From Mycolicibacterium tusciae (GTDB lineage Bacteria > Actinomycetota > Actinomycetes > Mycobacteriales > Mycobacteriaceae), in NCBI RefSeq assembly GCF_002086795.1, contig NZ_MVIM01000020.1:37133-101132 (forward strand): a stretch of DNA of 64,000 nt, written 5' to 3'. A program made the translations under genes and the position numbers. The notes beneath the pieces are model-generated. The model did no database searches. It saw only the letters and a list, made by a program, of their open reading frames with translations, and was not told the origin of the DNA. Shown here piece after piece: positions 36,003 through 43,975 of the stretch (its first letter is position 1; each line of letters starts with the position of its first letter).

Positions 36003-36275
36003 CTAACCGAACTGTCCGGTGGTGATGCCCCCACCGTGCTTGTCCACGGTGGTTTTCAGTGAGACCGCCAACCCGACCGCGCCGAGGATGATGGCCGCGA
36101 CGGCGACCCCGCCGAGCACCTTGCCCATGGCGGCGCCGAACCCGCGCACCAGCGCGAATGCGCCGGCGACGCCGCCAACGAAGATGGCGATAATCGCCAG
36201 TGGTATCTGTGCCGATTCCCATAGTGACGGGATGGCGGTAAGTAGATCCCCTGCGGCCAAGGTCGTTTCAGTCAT
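36003..36275 (-). CDS. VirB2-pilin-like small membrane protein
   Basis: 90 aa from MTETTLAAGD, with GGAAAGGG before the ATG; the longer frame to 36431 is shadow. Two hydrophobic helices, IPLAIIAIFVGGVAGAFALV and VLGGVAVAAIILGAVGLAVS, are joined by a short basic loop, with a small polar tail. This is the VirB2/TrbC-like layout found next to virB4. Identity as a pilin is inferred. Confidence 0.65.
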   Translation of the reverse strand: MTETTLAAGDLLTAIPSLWESAQIPLAIIAIFVGGVAGAFALVRGFGAAMGKVLGGVAVAAIILGAVGLAVSLKTTVDKHGGGITTGQFG

Positions 36276-36321
36276 TGTGGTTCCCTTTCCTTGTGGCACG
36301 GCCGCCGGTTGGGCGTGCCGG

Positions 36322-37269
36322 TCAGTTCGGTGTTGCAGAACTCCAGTCGGTGGACACCGCCGCCGGGACGAGGCTGTCGTCGGTGGATACCGCTGGTGCT
36401 TTATCGATCGCTGCCACGAGCCAGCGCCCACCCACTCCGCGAAGCGTCAAGGGGTAGACCAACGGCGAGGGAGCGAATTGCGAATTCACTGCGGTCACGC
36501 GGACCAAAACACGGGCCAACTCGCCATCCGCGGGCACGGACGAGGGAGCTCCGAGTGCAGTTACCCCTTGTATGACAAGGCTTTCGTACGCGTTGCCCAA
36601 TCCGGCGATCATCGAATCAGTGGTCACGTACTGCTCCACGCCCCCGGCAGGCGTCAGGTACGCCTTCAGGAAACCCGTGGCGGTGCCGTAGGCGGGATCG
36701 GCCTCGCTCAACGTGCTCGGGTAGCTCAGCGGCAGGTCTGCGCCCGCGCCCGGGCCACCGATGCGGGCCGGGAAACTTGCAGCACGCGGGCCGAACCGCG
36801 ACCACAGCACCGGAACCCGGTACAGCGCGCGGTGCGGGGCGGCTGATTCGTATGGCCGCTGGGTCACACCAACAACCACGGAATAGACTTCGGCGTCGGC
36901 TTCCTGGCCTGCAACGCCCTCCAGCGACACGGCCACGATCGTGGGAGTGTTGATGACCACGGCCGGGGTTGAGGGCAGCGTCAGGGAAGCTGGATCGACG
37001 CTGATGAACTGGCTCAGGCTAGCGGCGTCCTGAGTGTTTGCCTCAAGCCAGACCGCGACGAAATCCTGGGCGAACGCACCGACCACCGCGGACCGATTGA
37101 CCACCGCCCGTGACGGCTCAGTGAGGTCGGGGTCTGTGGCAAATAAGAACTGCCACAACACGTTCACGCCCGCAAGGGCGGCTAGAAGCAGGACTGCGGG
37201 CTTTCCAAATTTCGTCAGCGCACCCTGGGTGCGGCTGATCCGTTGCTGCCAAATGCGGCTCATTGCCAT
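36322..37269 (-). CDS. TcpC/VirB8-like conjugation protein
   Basis: 315 aa; GAGGAAC precedes MAMSRIW. A single N-terminal membrane helix (AVLLLAALAGVNVLWQFLF, residues 25-43) is followed by an extracytoplasmic region with two NTF2-like repeats: about 60-150 (QDFVAVWLEANTQD, VYSVVVGVTQRP) and about 195-290 (ATGFLKAYLTPAGG, ELARVLVRVTAVN, RWLVAAIDKAP). This is the TcpC architecture of Gram-positive conjugation systems, equivalent to VirB8. Confidence 0.8.
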   Translation of the reverse strand: MAMSRIWQQRISRTQGALTKFGKPAVLLLAALAGVNVLWQFLFATDPDLTEPSRAVVNRSAVVGAFAQDFVAVWLEANTQDAASLSQFISVDPASLTLPSTPAVVINTPTIVAVSLEGVAGQEADAEVYSVVVGVTQRPYESAAPHRALYRVPVLWSRFGPRAASFPARIGGPGAGADLPLSYPSTLSEADPAYGTATGFLKAYLTPAGGVEQYVTTDSMIAGLGNAYESLVIQGVTALGAPSSVPADGELARVLVRVTAVNSQFAPSPLVYPLTLRGVGGRWLVAAIDKAPAVSTDDSLVPAAVSTDWSSATPN

Positions 37270-37287
37270 GGGTCATGTTCCTCGCCG

Positions 37288-38358
37288 CTATACCGGCTTA
37301 TGGCCGATGATCTTCAAACTTTTGATAGCGAAAGCCGCGTCAACCGGATCGCTGTTCTGTTGCCCACCGCCCAGCACTCCCGGCAGTTGCGGAAGCTCCA
37401 GTCCCAGCGGACCGTTCGGTTTCGTCGGTGCTGCGCTGGCACCGCCTTCGGGCTGGGCCGGCGGCCGGGACGTCTCCCGGATCAGCATGCGGATCTTGGA
37501 TGCCAGCACCCGCTTGATCGGCTGCGTCGCCTCACCGTGGACATTCTTGGTGTCCTGGGTCACCAGAGTCGCCTCGGTGTCGTTGAACGTGTACTGCACG
37601 GTCGTGACCACCCGGTACTGCGACCACGGCTTCGACCCGCTGGCATCAGTTCCCACCCAGCCAAACTCGCCCACGATCGCAGTGATCAGGTGAGTGCCCG
37701 GCAATTCGATGTCGATGACCTGTCCGTCGCCGCCGCCACGCACACACAGGAACGCCGCGTGAGGATCGGTGCCGGCCATGGTTTGCGCCGAGGTCGAGCC
37801 CTCCGCGCACGAGCCCAGGGCATCGGCGGTGAAAGAGATCGGACGGTCCAGGACGGGAGCATGCGCCGGGGCAGGCGCGGCCGAACGCGACGGCGGTAGC
37901 GCCACGGCGTCGGCTCCGTTCGGGGCACCTGTGGGCTTGGGCTCATCCGAGCCGTACACAACGACTGCCCCGACGATCGCCACCAACACGGCCACCAGTC
38001 CGACAGCACCGAACCCCATAGCGACCTTGCCATCAAACCTGCGGGCCCGCCGCGGTTGCGCCGGCCCGGGCTGACCATCACCAACAGGTCCGGTAAGGGC
38101 TTGCCCGTCGACCGGATAGTCGTCGTAGTCGTCATCGGCCACGTCGTCTTCGGGGCCGCCGTGCTCATCCTCTGGGTCGCGGCAATCACCAAATCCCCGC
38201 TCGCCGACCGCATCGCAGTCGAGTTCGGGCTCATCCACGTCGGTGCCACCGACCTCAGCCTCTGCGGGAAGCTCGAACGCCGGAGCCTCGGGGAAACCGA
38301 ACCCATCGTCGTCCTCAGCGGCCAGATCGTTGGACCACTGGTCATTGGTGAGCGTCAC
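37288..38358 (-). CDS. T4SS-linked single-pass membrane protein
   Basis: 356 aa from the GTG that overlaps the upstream TAG by one base (TAGTG). The N-terminal 100 residues are extremely acidic (CRDPEDEHGGPEDDVADDD), then basic PRRARRFDG, one membrane helix (VGLVAVLVAIVGAVVVYG, about 120-137), then an extracytoplasmic domain of about 215 residues with two Cys (LGSCAEG, FLCVRGG). No enzymatic motif and no family recognised. The place in the T4SS operon implies an envelope-spanning channel component (inference). Confidence 0.65.
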   Translation of the reverse strand: MTLTNDQWSNDLAAEDDDGFGFPEAPAFELPAEAEVGGTDVDEPELDCDAVGERGFGDCRDPEDEHGGPEDDVADDDYDDYPVDGQALTGPVGDGQPGPAQPRRARRFDGKVAMGFGAVGLVAVLVAIVGAVVVYGSDEPKPTGAPNGADAVALPPSRSAAPAPAHAPVLDRPISFTADALGSCAEGSTSAQTMAGTDPHAAFLCVRGGGDGQVIDIELPGTHLITAIVGEFGWVGTDASGSKPWSQYRVVTTVQYTFNDTEATLVTQDTKNVHGEATQPIKRVLASKIRMLIRETSRPPAQPEGGASAAPTKPNGPLGLELPQLPGVLGGGQQNSDPVDAAFAIKSLKIIGHKPV

Positions 38359-38735
38359 TACCGTCTCCGTCCGGTGCCATGTTGCAAGGTCGATGCGCTG
38401 CGCGAACTGATCTGACGGCGCTGGCCTCCACGGCTGAATCGCTTCCCGGGTCGGCGGGCCGGTTCGGGCTCTGGAATCTGGTAGACCAGGGCCGCTGGCC
38501 ACAAGGCAGATCCCCCCACCGGTGAGTAACCACCAGCGACGGTGTTTACCGATGAGTCAGTCCATGGCGTCGCACCGGCCCGGTTGCTGCGGCGCCAAAC
38601 CCGGCGCACCAAAACCACCACCAACACCACAAAAAGCGAGGCCAGGACGCCAATCGCAACGATTGCGACCAGAAACGCCGCGATGGGGTAGACCATCGCA
38701 CCGCCCATCGCTACGCTGTCCGTCATGCCCATCAT
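38358..38735 (-). CDS. Small membrane protein, first gene of the T4SS operon
   Basis: 125 aa. One long hydrophobic segment (AMVYPIAAFLVAIVAIGVLASLFVVLVVVLV, residues 13-43) is followed by a basic, polar tail (RRVWRRSNRAG ... ending GTGRRR). The predicted transcription start falls at or next to the ATG, so the mRNA may be leaderless, which is common in mycobacteria. No family recognised. Confidence 0.6.
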   Translation of the reverse strand: MMGMTDSVAMGGAMVYPIAAFLVAIVAIGVLASLFVVLVVVLVRRVWRRSNRAGATPWTDSSVNTVAGGYSPVGGSALWPAALVYQIPEPEPARRPGKRFSRGGQRRQISSRSASTLQHGTGRRR

Positions 38736-38741
38736 GCTGAC

Positions 38742-38771
38742 AGATTACGCAATAGAAGGCAACACGTAAAC
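38742..38771 (-). promoter_or_regulatory. Transfer-regulon promoter (T4SS operon)
   Basis: Read leftwards: GTTTACGTG (38771-38763), 15 bp, then TAATCT (38747-38742). GTTTACGTG with a similar -10 at nearly the same distance occurs before the coupling-protein operon (43801) and the espI operon (52384). The element lies in the 38-bp gap between divergent genes. Confidence 0.6.
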
Positions 38772-38773
38772 AC

Positions 38774-39589
38774 ATGGTATTCACATCGAGTGTTGACCGA
38801 TACGACGAACTACGCCGCGAGTGGATCGCTGAGCACGCGGGCATCTTCTCCATGCAGATACGCCGCGCTGAGCTGCTCAATCGAGGAATTCGCCGACGTG
38901 CCCGCGACGTCGCCGGCGCCAGGCCCAGCCCCTACAACGACCATCCCAGTCACCCACTGCTCACCCGAGGCGTCAAGACGATCGAAGGTGTACTGGAGGT
39001 CGGCATCGTCGTCGCGGCGGCCGTGCTGGCCCCCATTGGATGGCCGCTGGGCAAGCTGATCTATCACCGCAGCGAAGCACTGATCCCCGACCGGCTACGC
39101 TCCTTCCCCATCCCTGCATTCCTCTGGGCGGCAGCTGCATTGGGGGCGCTGTTGCTTCTGCTGTACCGGCCCACGGACACGCTGACAAGCACCGTCCTCG
39201 CGCCATGGCTGCTCGCGCAACTTCCAGCAGCATCCCTGACCGCAGGAATCTACGGAATCCTCAACGGCTGGCTGGCAATCGACGGATCAACCGACTGGTG
39301 GCCACTGTCCCCCACGGCACCGACTGTGACCCTCTCCCTGCCACTGCTGCCCGACGACATGACCGCACCCTCGCCGTTCCGCACCATCGAACCAGCCGAC
39401 CCCATCGACCTCACACCGCTAGGTGCGGGCGCGGTGCGCCCGATGCCGCGTTCGGCCAAACTCATCGCTATCGGCCTCATCCTCAACGCAGCAGGAATCC
39501 TCTGGACCCTCGCAGCCGTAGGGGTAGGAATCGGAACTGTTGCGGAACAGGCATTCACACCCAGCAGCACTATCGGATCGAGCTACTGA
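38774..39589 (+). CDS. Membrane protein of unknown function
   Basis: 271 aa. The basic, helical N-terminus (RREWIAEHAG, RRAELLNRGIRRRARD) is followed by membrane segments near 73-93 (EVGIVVAAAVLAPIGWPLG), 112-128 (IPAFLWAAAALGALLLLL), 140-165 and 230-258 (LIAIGLILNAAGILWTLAAVGVGIG). No family recognised. It is divergent from the T4SS operon, and its ATG is only 2 bp from the shared GTTTACGTG motif, so no ribosome site fits upstream. Either it is leaderless or it starts further in. Confidence 0.6.
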   Translation: MVFTSSVDRYDELRREWIAEHAGIFSMQIRRAELLNRGIRRRARDVAGARPSPYNDHPSHPLLTRGVKTIEGVLEVGIVVAAAVLAPIGWPLGKLIYHRSEALIPDRLRSFPIPAFLWAAAALGALLLLLYRPTDTLTSTVLAPWLLAQLPAASLTAGIYGILNGWLAIDGSTDWWPLSPTAPTVTLSLPLLPDDMTAPSPFRTIEPADPIDLTPLGAGAVRPMPRSAKLIAIGLILNAAGILWTLAAVGVGIGTVAEQAFTPSSTIGSSY

Positions 39590-39639
39590 TCCGTTATCTG
39601 TAACGGCTTACCGCGGCGGCCCCGGATGCCCTTAGGGAA

Positions 39640-39683
39640 CAACCCTCTGAACCGACGCTGGTTGGCGTCGGCTCAAAGGGTTG
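39640..39683. terminator. Stem-loop terminator between convergent genes
   Basis: CAACCCTCTGAACCGACGC (39640-39658) pairs with GCGTCGGCTCAAAGGGTTG (39665-39683) with three mismatched pairs around a 6-base loop. It sits between convergent genes ending at 39589 and 39768. There is no T-run, as is common in mycobacteria. Confidence 0.65.
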
Positions 39684-39767
39684 CGGATCAGAACACCCCA
39701 TATGGCCGGTGCGCGGCTCTGCAGGCATATCGCCTATCACCATTTTTCTACACCACCTAGATTCATC

Positions 39768-40073
39768 TCAGCCGACCCCGCGCGGCTTCAGGTAGTAGTC
39801 ACATCCGCAGGTGCATCGGGATGGCCTCGCACGTAGCTTTCCGCTCGATTCATCGAAATCCGTCACCTCAAGGTGACGCCCCTCCATGTGACCGCAGACG
39901 GGACACCGGGAGATCTTCGCTTTCAACGTCTCAGGCATCGACAAGCAGGTGGCGTGGTGGGGAACACCGATACGGCTGCCGAACTCGGCTTCCCCTTCGG
40001 GGATGACCTCGCCACATGTTGCGCAAGCGTCGCTTTGACTCGATTGCCAGGGAGAGTGATTCGACCTACTCAT
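39768..40073 (-). CDS. Double zinc-ribbon small protein
   Basis: 101 aa from MSRSNHSPWQ. Cys pairs: CATCG near 16-19, HHATC in the 40s, CPVCG near 58-61 and CTCGC near 87-91, suggesting two zinc-binding ribbons. The start overlaps the end of the interrupted EspR-like gene by 8 nt, so it was originally the third gene after the coupling protein. Function unknown. Confidence 0.6.
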   Translation of the reverse strand: MSRSNHSPWQSSQSDACATCGEVIPEGEAEFGSRIGVPHHATCLSMPETLKAKISRCPVCGHMEGRHLEVTDFDESSGKLRARPSRCTCGCDYYLKPRGVG

Positions 40074-40348
40074 GTGCAAGTGATCCGGAACTGCGGTCCA
40101 GTAGCTCACCGATGTACGCGGGGCGGTCGCCCTCGGTGTCAGCCAAAGCGGGGAGGGTCGACCCATGCACGGGTCTTAAGTCCCCAGCATCACGCATGAC
40201 CTTCACGAGGTGAAGCTGAGCGTCGATTCCGGTCCGAACCCTCGTGTTGGTGAGGTAACAGACTGGCACCCCGAAGAACTCGGCAATCACGTCCAGTTCC
40301 GCACGGCTAGCTGTAGTCCCTCATGAGGTTGTCGACACGCAGCCAGGG

Positions 40349-40606
40349 TTAGACGAACTCCATCACCCAGGTGTCGCGGTCCTGGCGAACCCAGCGGAAC
40401 TCTTCCTCGTCGCCGAACCTCTGTTCCGCGTAATGCTTGACCGCCCGAAGGCGGCCGGGGCACATCAGGCTGGAAATGTCGGCGCTGATGTTCGCGCCGA
40501 CGCAGTACCAGACGTGTGGGTCGAGGTAGCTCCGGCGCACCATCACCGTCTCGGCGGGCTCCTCGGGCAGGGACCTGTAGTAGTCCGCGGCGGTCATTCC
40601 GCTCAC
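40349..40606 (-). CDS. Passenger protein carried by the IS481 element
   Basis: 85 aa from GTG with GGAGGG 8 nt before it. The sequence has a normal protein composition: a helix (MTAADYYRSLPEEPAETVMV), then YLDPHVWYCVGANI, then GRLRAVKHYAEQRFGDEEEF and a Trp-containing end. No motif or family recognised. It ends 37 bp inside the left IS end and is divergent from the transposase. Most IS481 elements carry only the transposase, so this is unusual. Confidence 0.55.
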   Translation of the reverse strand: MSGMTAADYYRSLPEEPAETVMVRRSYLDPHVWYCVGANISADISSLMCPGRLRAVKHYAEQRFGDEEEFRWVRQDRDTWVMEFV

Positions 40607-40701
40607 TGGCGTGCCCTCCCTCCGGAAAATCGGTTGCAGCTACTTCTATTGTCGTTGATATGTAGGCCAAATCAAGCGCGGGCACACTTCTGCTCGCGTT
40701 C

Positions 40702-41718
40702 ATGGGGCACAAGAACTCACCTCTGACACCTGAGGGCCGGAAACGGTTGTGCGAACGGATCGATTCAGGTCGACCAATCGCGCACGTGGCCGCCGAAATG
40801 GGCGTCTCTCGCGCTGTAGCCGCCAAGTGGTACCAGCGATGGCTGGTCGACGGCGACGTCGGGCTGCTTGATCGGTCATCCCGACCGCGCGTCTCTCCCG
40901 GGAGCACGCCGGAAGCCGTGGTGGAACGCATCCTGCAGTTGCGGCGGGATACCAAATGGGGGCCGGATCGCATCTCAGCCCACCTTCGCAGCGAAGGCAT
41001 CATGATCTCGGCCGCGACAGTGCATCGCGTGCTGGGACGACACCAGATGGCCCGGTTGTCGGACATGGACCCGGTGTCGGGAACCGTTATGCGGCAAGTT
41101 AATCGGTACGAACATGCCGCGCCGGGTGACATGGTCCACGTCGACGTGAAGAAGCTCGGCAAGATTCCTCTCGGCGGCGGATGGCGGGTCCATGGTCGCG
41201 AGTCTGCGGAAGGTAGAGCGTCCAAGCGCAGAGGCCCCGGCACCGGACGGATCGGCTACACCTACCTGCACAGTGCGGTGGACGACCACACCCGTCTGGC
41301 CTACACCGAAGCTCTCGAAGACGAGAAGGGCGAGACGGCGGCGGCGTTCTGGTTGCGCAGCGTGGAGTTCTTCGGGGCGTACGGAATCGCCCACATAGAA
41401 CGGGCCTTGACGGACAATGGCTCCTGCTATCGGTCCCGGACGTGGGCGGCGGCTCTGACCGTCAGTGCCACGACGCACAAGCGCACCCGGCCCTACACGC
41501 CGCGCACCAACGGGAAGGTGGAGCGGTTCAACGGCACCCTGGCCCGCGAATGGGCTTACGTGCGGGCCTACAGCAGCGAAGCTGAGCGCAGGGACGCGCT
41601 CACTGGTTTCATCCATTACTACAACCACCACCGAGGCCATGCCGCGCTCGGTGGTGTGCCTCCGGTGTCGAGGCTGTCGGCGGTCGAGACGTGCGACTGT
41701 GCGTACAACGTCCCGTGA
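40702..41718 (+). CDS. IS481-family transposase
   Basis: 338 aa, full length. N-terminal HTH (RKRLCERIDSGRPIAHVAAEMGVSRAVAAKWYQRW) and a second HTH region (WGPDRISAHLRSEGIMISAATVHRVL). The integrase-like core has HVDVKKLGKIPLGG (first Asp, near 139), ALTDNGSCYRS (second Asp, near 237) and TNGKVERFNGTLAREW (Glu, near 273). HRGHAALGGVPP closes the protein as in IS481. Looks active. Confidence 0.92.
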   Translation: MGHKNSPLTPEGRKRLCERIDSGRPIAHVAAEMGVSRAVAAKWYQRWLVDGDVGLLDRSSRPRVSPGSTPEAVVERILQLRRDTKWGPDRISAHLRSEGIMISAATVHRVLGRHQMARLSDMDPVSGTVMRQVNRYEHAAPGDMVHVDVKKLGKIPLGGGWRVHGRESAEGRASKRRGPGTGRIGYTYLHSAVDDHTRLAYTEALEDEKGETAAAFWLRSVEFFGAYGIAHIERALTDNGSCYRSRTWAAALTVSATTHKRTRPYTPRTNGKVERFNGTLAREWAYVRAYSSEAERRDALTGFIHYYNHHRGHAALGGVPPVSRLSAVETCDCAYNVP

Positions 41719-41894
41719 GAACACAGCTAGCGGCAGCACTATTGCCGAGTCGCAATTCCTCCAATGCCGCCATGGTGACCCCGGCGCCAGCGTGCGCGGT
41801 CATGGCGGCCGCGGCAGCCGCTGTGCTCAGCGGCGTCTCTCCTCGCCTGTGCATGACGTCGAACAGCAGGTTGATCCGACGCGCCAACTCAGGG

Positions 41895-43313
41895 TCACGC
41901 GGCATTGTCGCGATCCAACCACGCGCGCCGCACCATACGGCGAAGCCTGCCCGGCTCGACGGTCCCAGGATCAGTCCCGCCGCCCTGGGCTCTGGCCAGA
42001 ATCGCTTGAGTGGTCTGATCGTAGAGGTGCAGGAAGACCGACCAGTCCGGTATTTCCACGCACGTGCCTACACCACCACGAATCAGCAGCCGGGCGTGCT
42101 CCCGTGTCGGCGGAAGGAGTTCTTGCCAGCGCAACGTGGCACCGAGGTCGTTGTTGAGGTTCTTACTGCCATCGTTTTGCCCGAATCCCTGCGGTCGCCG
42201 GTTGGTCAGCCCAGACCAGTGCTCCGCGGCAGTGAGGAGTTCTTCCTCTCGGGCACCAAACATGATGACCGAACATGGAAAGATGTCGCGCAACTCATTG
42301 GCGTACACCGCTCCGTACACGGTGTCGAGCTGCGAGGAGGCCTGGACGGCAACCATCAGGTTGATGCCCAGTCCACGGCCCTCGCCGACGATGCGACGTA
42401 GGTTGGGAATCGGAGCGGTATTGGGAAGTTCGTCAATGACCATCAGCAGCCGATGCATGGTCTCCCTAGCGGAGGTCTTCTCGCGCCATCGTCGCACCAA
42501 CGAATCCAGCAGGGTTACCGCCGAACCGGCCACAGTGCCGTCGGCCGGCGCCAGAATGAACAAGGTTGCCAGGGGATCATCGAGAAAGTCCGGGGTGAAC
42601 GGCTCAAACCCTTCGCGATCGAGTAGCGAGGTTCGCAGCCACGGCGTGATCGCCTTGCGCATCGTGATGGCGACCGAGTCACGTTGGCGCGGGTCCATTT
42701 CCATGATCCGGGCCATGCCCATAGCCAGCGTCGGGTACTCGTGGCAGAGTGCGGCGGCCTGTACCCATCCCGGCTGGGTGCTGTTCTCCGGGTCGATGTT
42801 GTCGACGGCGGTGAGCACCCAGGCCATGCCCTTGGAGTTTCCTGCGGGGGACGCCGCGAACAGAAATGCCGCCAACGGACCAGCGGCCTGGGACTCCCAC
42901 ACGCCGCCGTCGGATACCTGGTCGGCCCCCGACCCCAACCCGACCGTCGACATCTGCATGATCGTTTCGGCCACCGTCAAGGCTTCGTAGGGGCTGTCGA
43001 TGCTGACTGTCGGGTCGTAGACCGTGGGAACTACGCCTTCTGGATAGACGGGCGAACTGAGAGGGCGCAGGTCCAATAGTGCCTTGGGTCCCCATCGGCG
43101 CTCCATGACGTACTGCATGAGGTCGTCCTTGGAGGAGACGACCACGGCCGGACCACCCCACAGCGTTGCCGCCGGCGCGAGCAGGCGCCGGCTTTTGCCG
43201 GTTTCCGTCGGTGCGGAGACCAACACGTGTGCGGCACTGCTCGGTACGAACATCTCTGTGCCGCCTGCGCGGCGTCCGAAGCCGCAATATGGCGTTGATG
43301 GTTTGACGTACAT
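41895..43313 (-). CDS. VirD4/TraG-like coupling protein
   Basis: 472 aa; AAAGGACG precedes the ATG. Walker A SAPTETGKSR (residues 33-42), then VVSSKDDLMQYV, an all-alpha domain at about 105-225 (GVWESQAAGPLAAFLF, WVQAAALCHEYPTLAMGMARI), Walker B LLMVIDELPN near 300, and AVQASSQLDTVYG near 340, in coupling-protein order. No N-terminal membrane helix is visible, so it probably relies on partners for membrane attachment. It should bring the TraA-DNA complex to the channel. The preceding gene is a free copy of its all-alpha domain. Confidence 0.85.
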   Translation of the reverse strand: MYVKPSTPYCGFGRRAGGTEMFVPSSAAHVLVSAPTETGKSRRLLAPAATLWGGPAVVVSSKDDLMQYVMERRWGPKALLDLRPLSSPVYPEGVVPTVYDPTVSIDSPYEALTVAETIMQMSTVGLGSGADQVSDGGVWESQAAGPLAAFLFAASPAGNSKGMAWVLTAVDNIDPENSTQPGWVQAAALCHEYPTLAMGMARIMEMDPRQRDSVAITMRKAITPWLRTSLLDREGFEPFTPDFLDDPLATLFILAPADGTVAGSAVTLLDSLVRRWREKTSARETMHRLLMVIDELPNTAPIPNLRRIVGEGRGLGINLMVAVQASSQLDTVYGAVYANELRDIFPCSVIMFGAREEELLTAAEHWSGLTNRRPQGFGQNDGSKNLNNDLGATLRWQELLPPTREHARLLIRGGVGTCVEIPDWSVFLHLYDQTTQAILARAQGGGTDPGTVEPGRLRRMVRRAWLDRDNAA

Positions 43314-43331
43314 AGTGTTTCGTCCTTTCGC

Positions 43332-43745
43332 CTAGACGCGGGCAGTGTTAGCCCGGCTGTCGGGGGACTCGTCCAACGCTGCGCGTAGCGCCATCACCAC
43401 GCAGTCACGCTGGCGCTGATCCAGTGCAGTCAGCCCAGCCATCGAACGTGCCATCACCGGGTCGCTGGTGGCACACAGCAGTGCGGCGCGTGCCCACCCA
43501 GGCTGCGCGGTGTCCTCCGGGTCGGCGTTGTCCACCGCAGCGCGTACCCAGTGCTCACCTTCGCCGCAGCCCACCGGGCCCGCAGCGAACAGAATCACAG
43601 CCAGCGGGAGGACCGCGCGTACCTCCCAAATGGTTGCCCCCGACTGCTTACCTAAGCCGTCTTTGCCGAGTTTGAGCAGACCGTGCGCAAGGTCAAGTGC
43701 TGAATCCATGCTGGACAGAGACGCGACCGCTTCACCCCACGACAT
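43332..43745 (-). CDS. Stand-alone all-alpha-domain copy of the coupling protein
   Basis: 137 aa. Nearly the whole length aligns with residues about 110-225 of the downstream coupling protein: GATIWEVRAVLPLAVILFAAG versus GGVWESQAAGPLAAFLFAAS, WVRAAVDNADPEDTAQPGWA versus WVLTAVDNIDPENSTQPGWV, and LDQRQRDCVVMALRAAL versus MDPRQRDSVAITMRKAI. No P-loop is present. In VirD4/TrwB proteins this domain contacts DNA or relaxosome (established for homologues). First gene of the operon, 18 nt before virD4. An adaptor role is inferred. Confidence 0.75.
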   Translation of the reverse strand: MSWGEAVASLSSMDSALDLAHGLLKLGKDGLGKQSGATIWEVRAVLPLAVILFAAGPVGCGEGEHWVRAAVDNADPEDTAQPGWARAALLCATSDPVMARSMAGLTALDQRQRDCVVMALRAALDESPDSRANTARV

Positions 43746-43770
43746 GACTACACAGTGACATATTCAGTCA

Positions 43771-43801
43771 TAAGTAGTCAATGCGAACGCACCACGTAAA
43801 C
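43771..43801 (-). promoter_or_regulatory. Transfer-regulon promoter (coupling-protein operon)
   Basis: Read leftwards: GTTTACGTGGTGC (43801-43789), then TACTTA (43776-43771) 16 bp after the GTTTACGTG. The full 13-mer is identical to that at the espI promoter. The ATG at 43745 would have a leader of about 20 nt. Confidence 0.6.
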
Positions 43802-43975
43802 GGTCGTGTGGGTGAGTGCGCTCACCGACGACGGAGGTGCGGCCAAGACGCGGCGCTACGTCCGCACCAGCATGGTCACGACGACCGCTGCGGTGTCGCG
43901 GCGGACTGGGCAATCATCGTGTGCAACAACGCGTTCAGGACTACGCGCGCAAGCCGTCCTCGGTGCGGTCCACTC

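Larger units (their letters stand above)
40312..41725 (+). mobile_element. IS481-family insertion sequence with passenger gene
   Basis: 1414 bp. The ends are TGTAGTCCCTCATGAGG (left) and, read inwards from the right, TGTGTTCTCACGGGACGTTG. They are imperfect inverted repeats with terminal TGT, typical of IS481. Flanked by a 6-bp target duplication GCTAGC at 40306-40311 and 41726-41731. It contains the transposase and, divergently, an 85-residue gene. The boundaries are supported independently by restoration of the EspR-like frame. Confidence 0.85.
40066..41905 (-). pseudogene. EspR-like regulator gene interrupted by an IS481-family element
   Basis: The gene begins at 41905 (MPRDPELARRINLLFDVMH, then MTAHAGAGVTMAALEELRLG) and is cut at 41726. 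It resumes at 40305 (ELDVIAEFFGVPVCYLT ... ending SGSLAHE) to the stop at 40066. Removing the IS and one GCTAGC copy restores a single frame of 139 residues, near the 132-137 of EspR proteins, with the NLLF, recognition-helix and IAEFFGVP blocks in EspR order. Start overlaps the coupling-protein stop by 11 nt. The insertion is therefore recent and the gene is now dead. Confidence 0.8.

Noticed and set aside
40287..41243. Long minus-strand open frame (318 codons) inside the IS481 element
   Set aside because: Its composition is Arg/Ser/Pro-rich with no motif, and it overlaps both the transposase and passenger gene. It is a reading-frame shadow.
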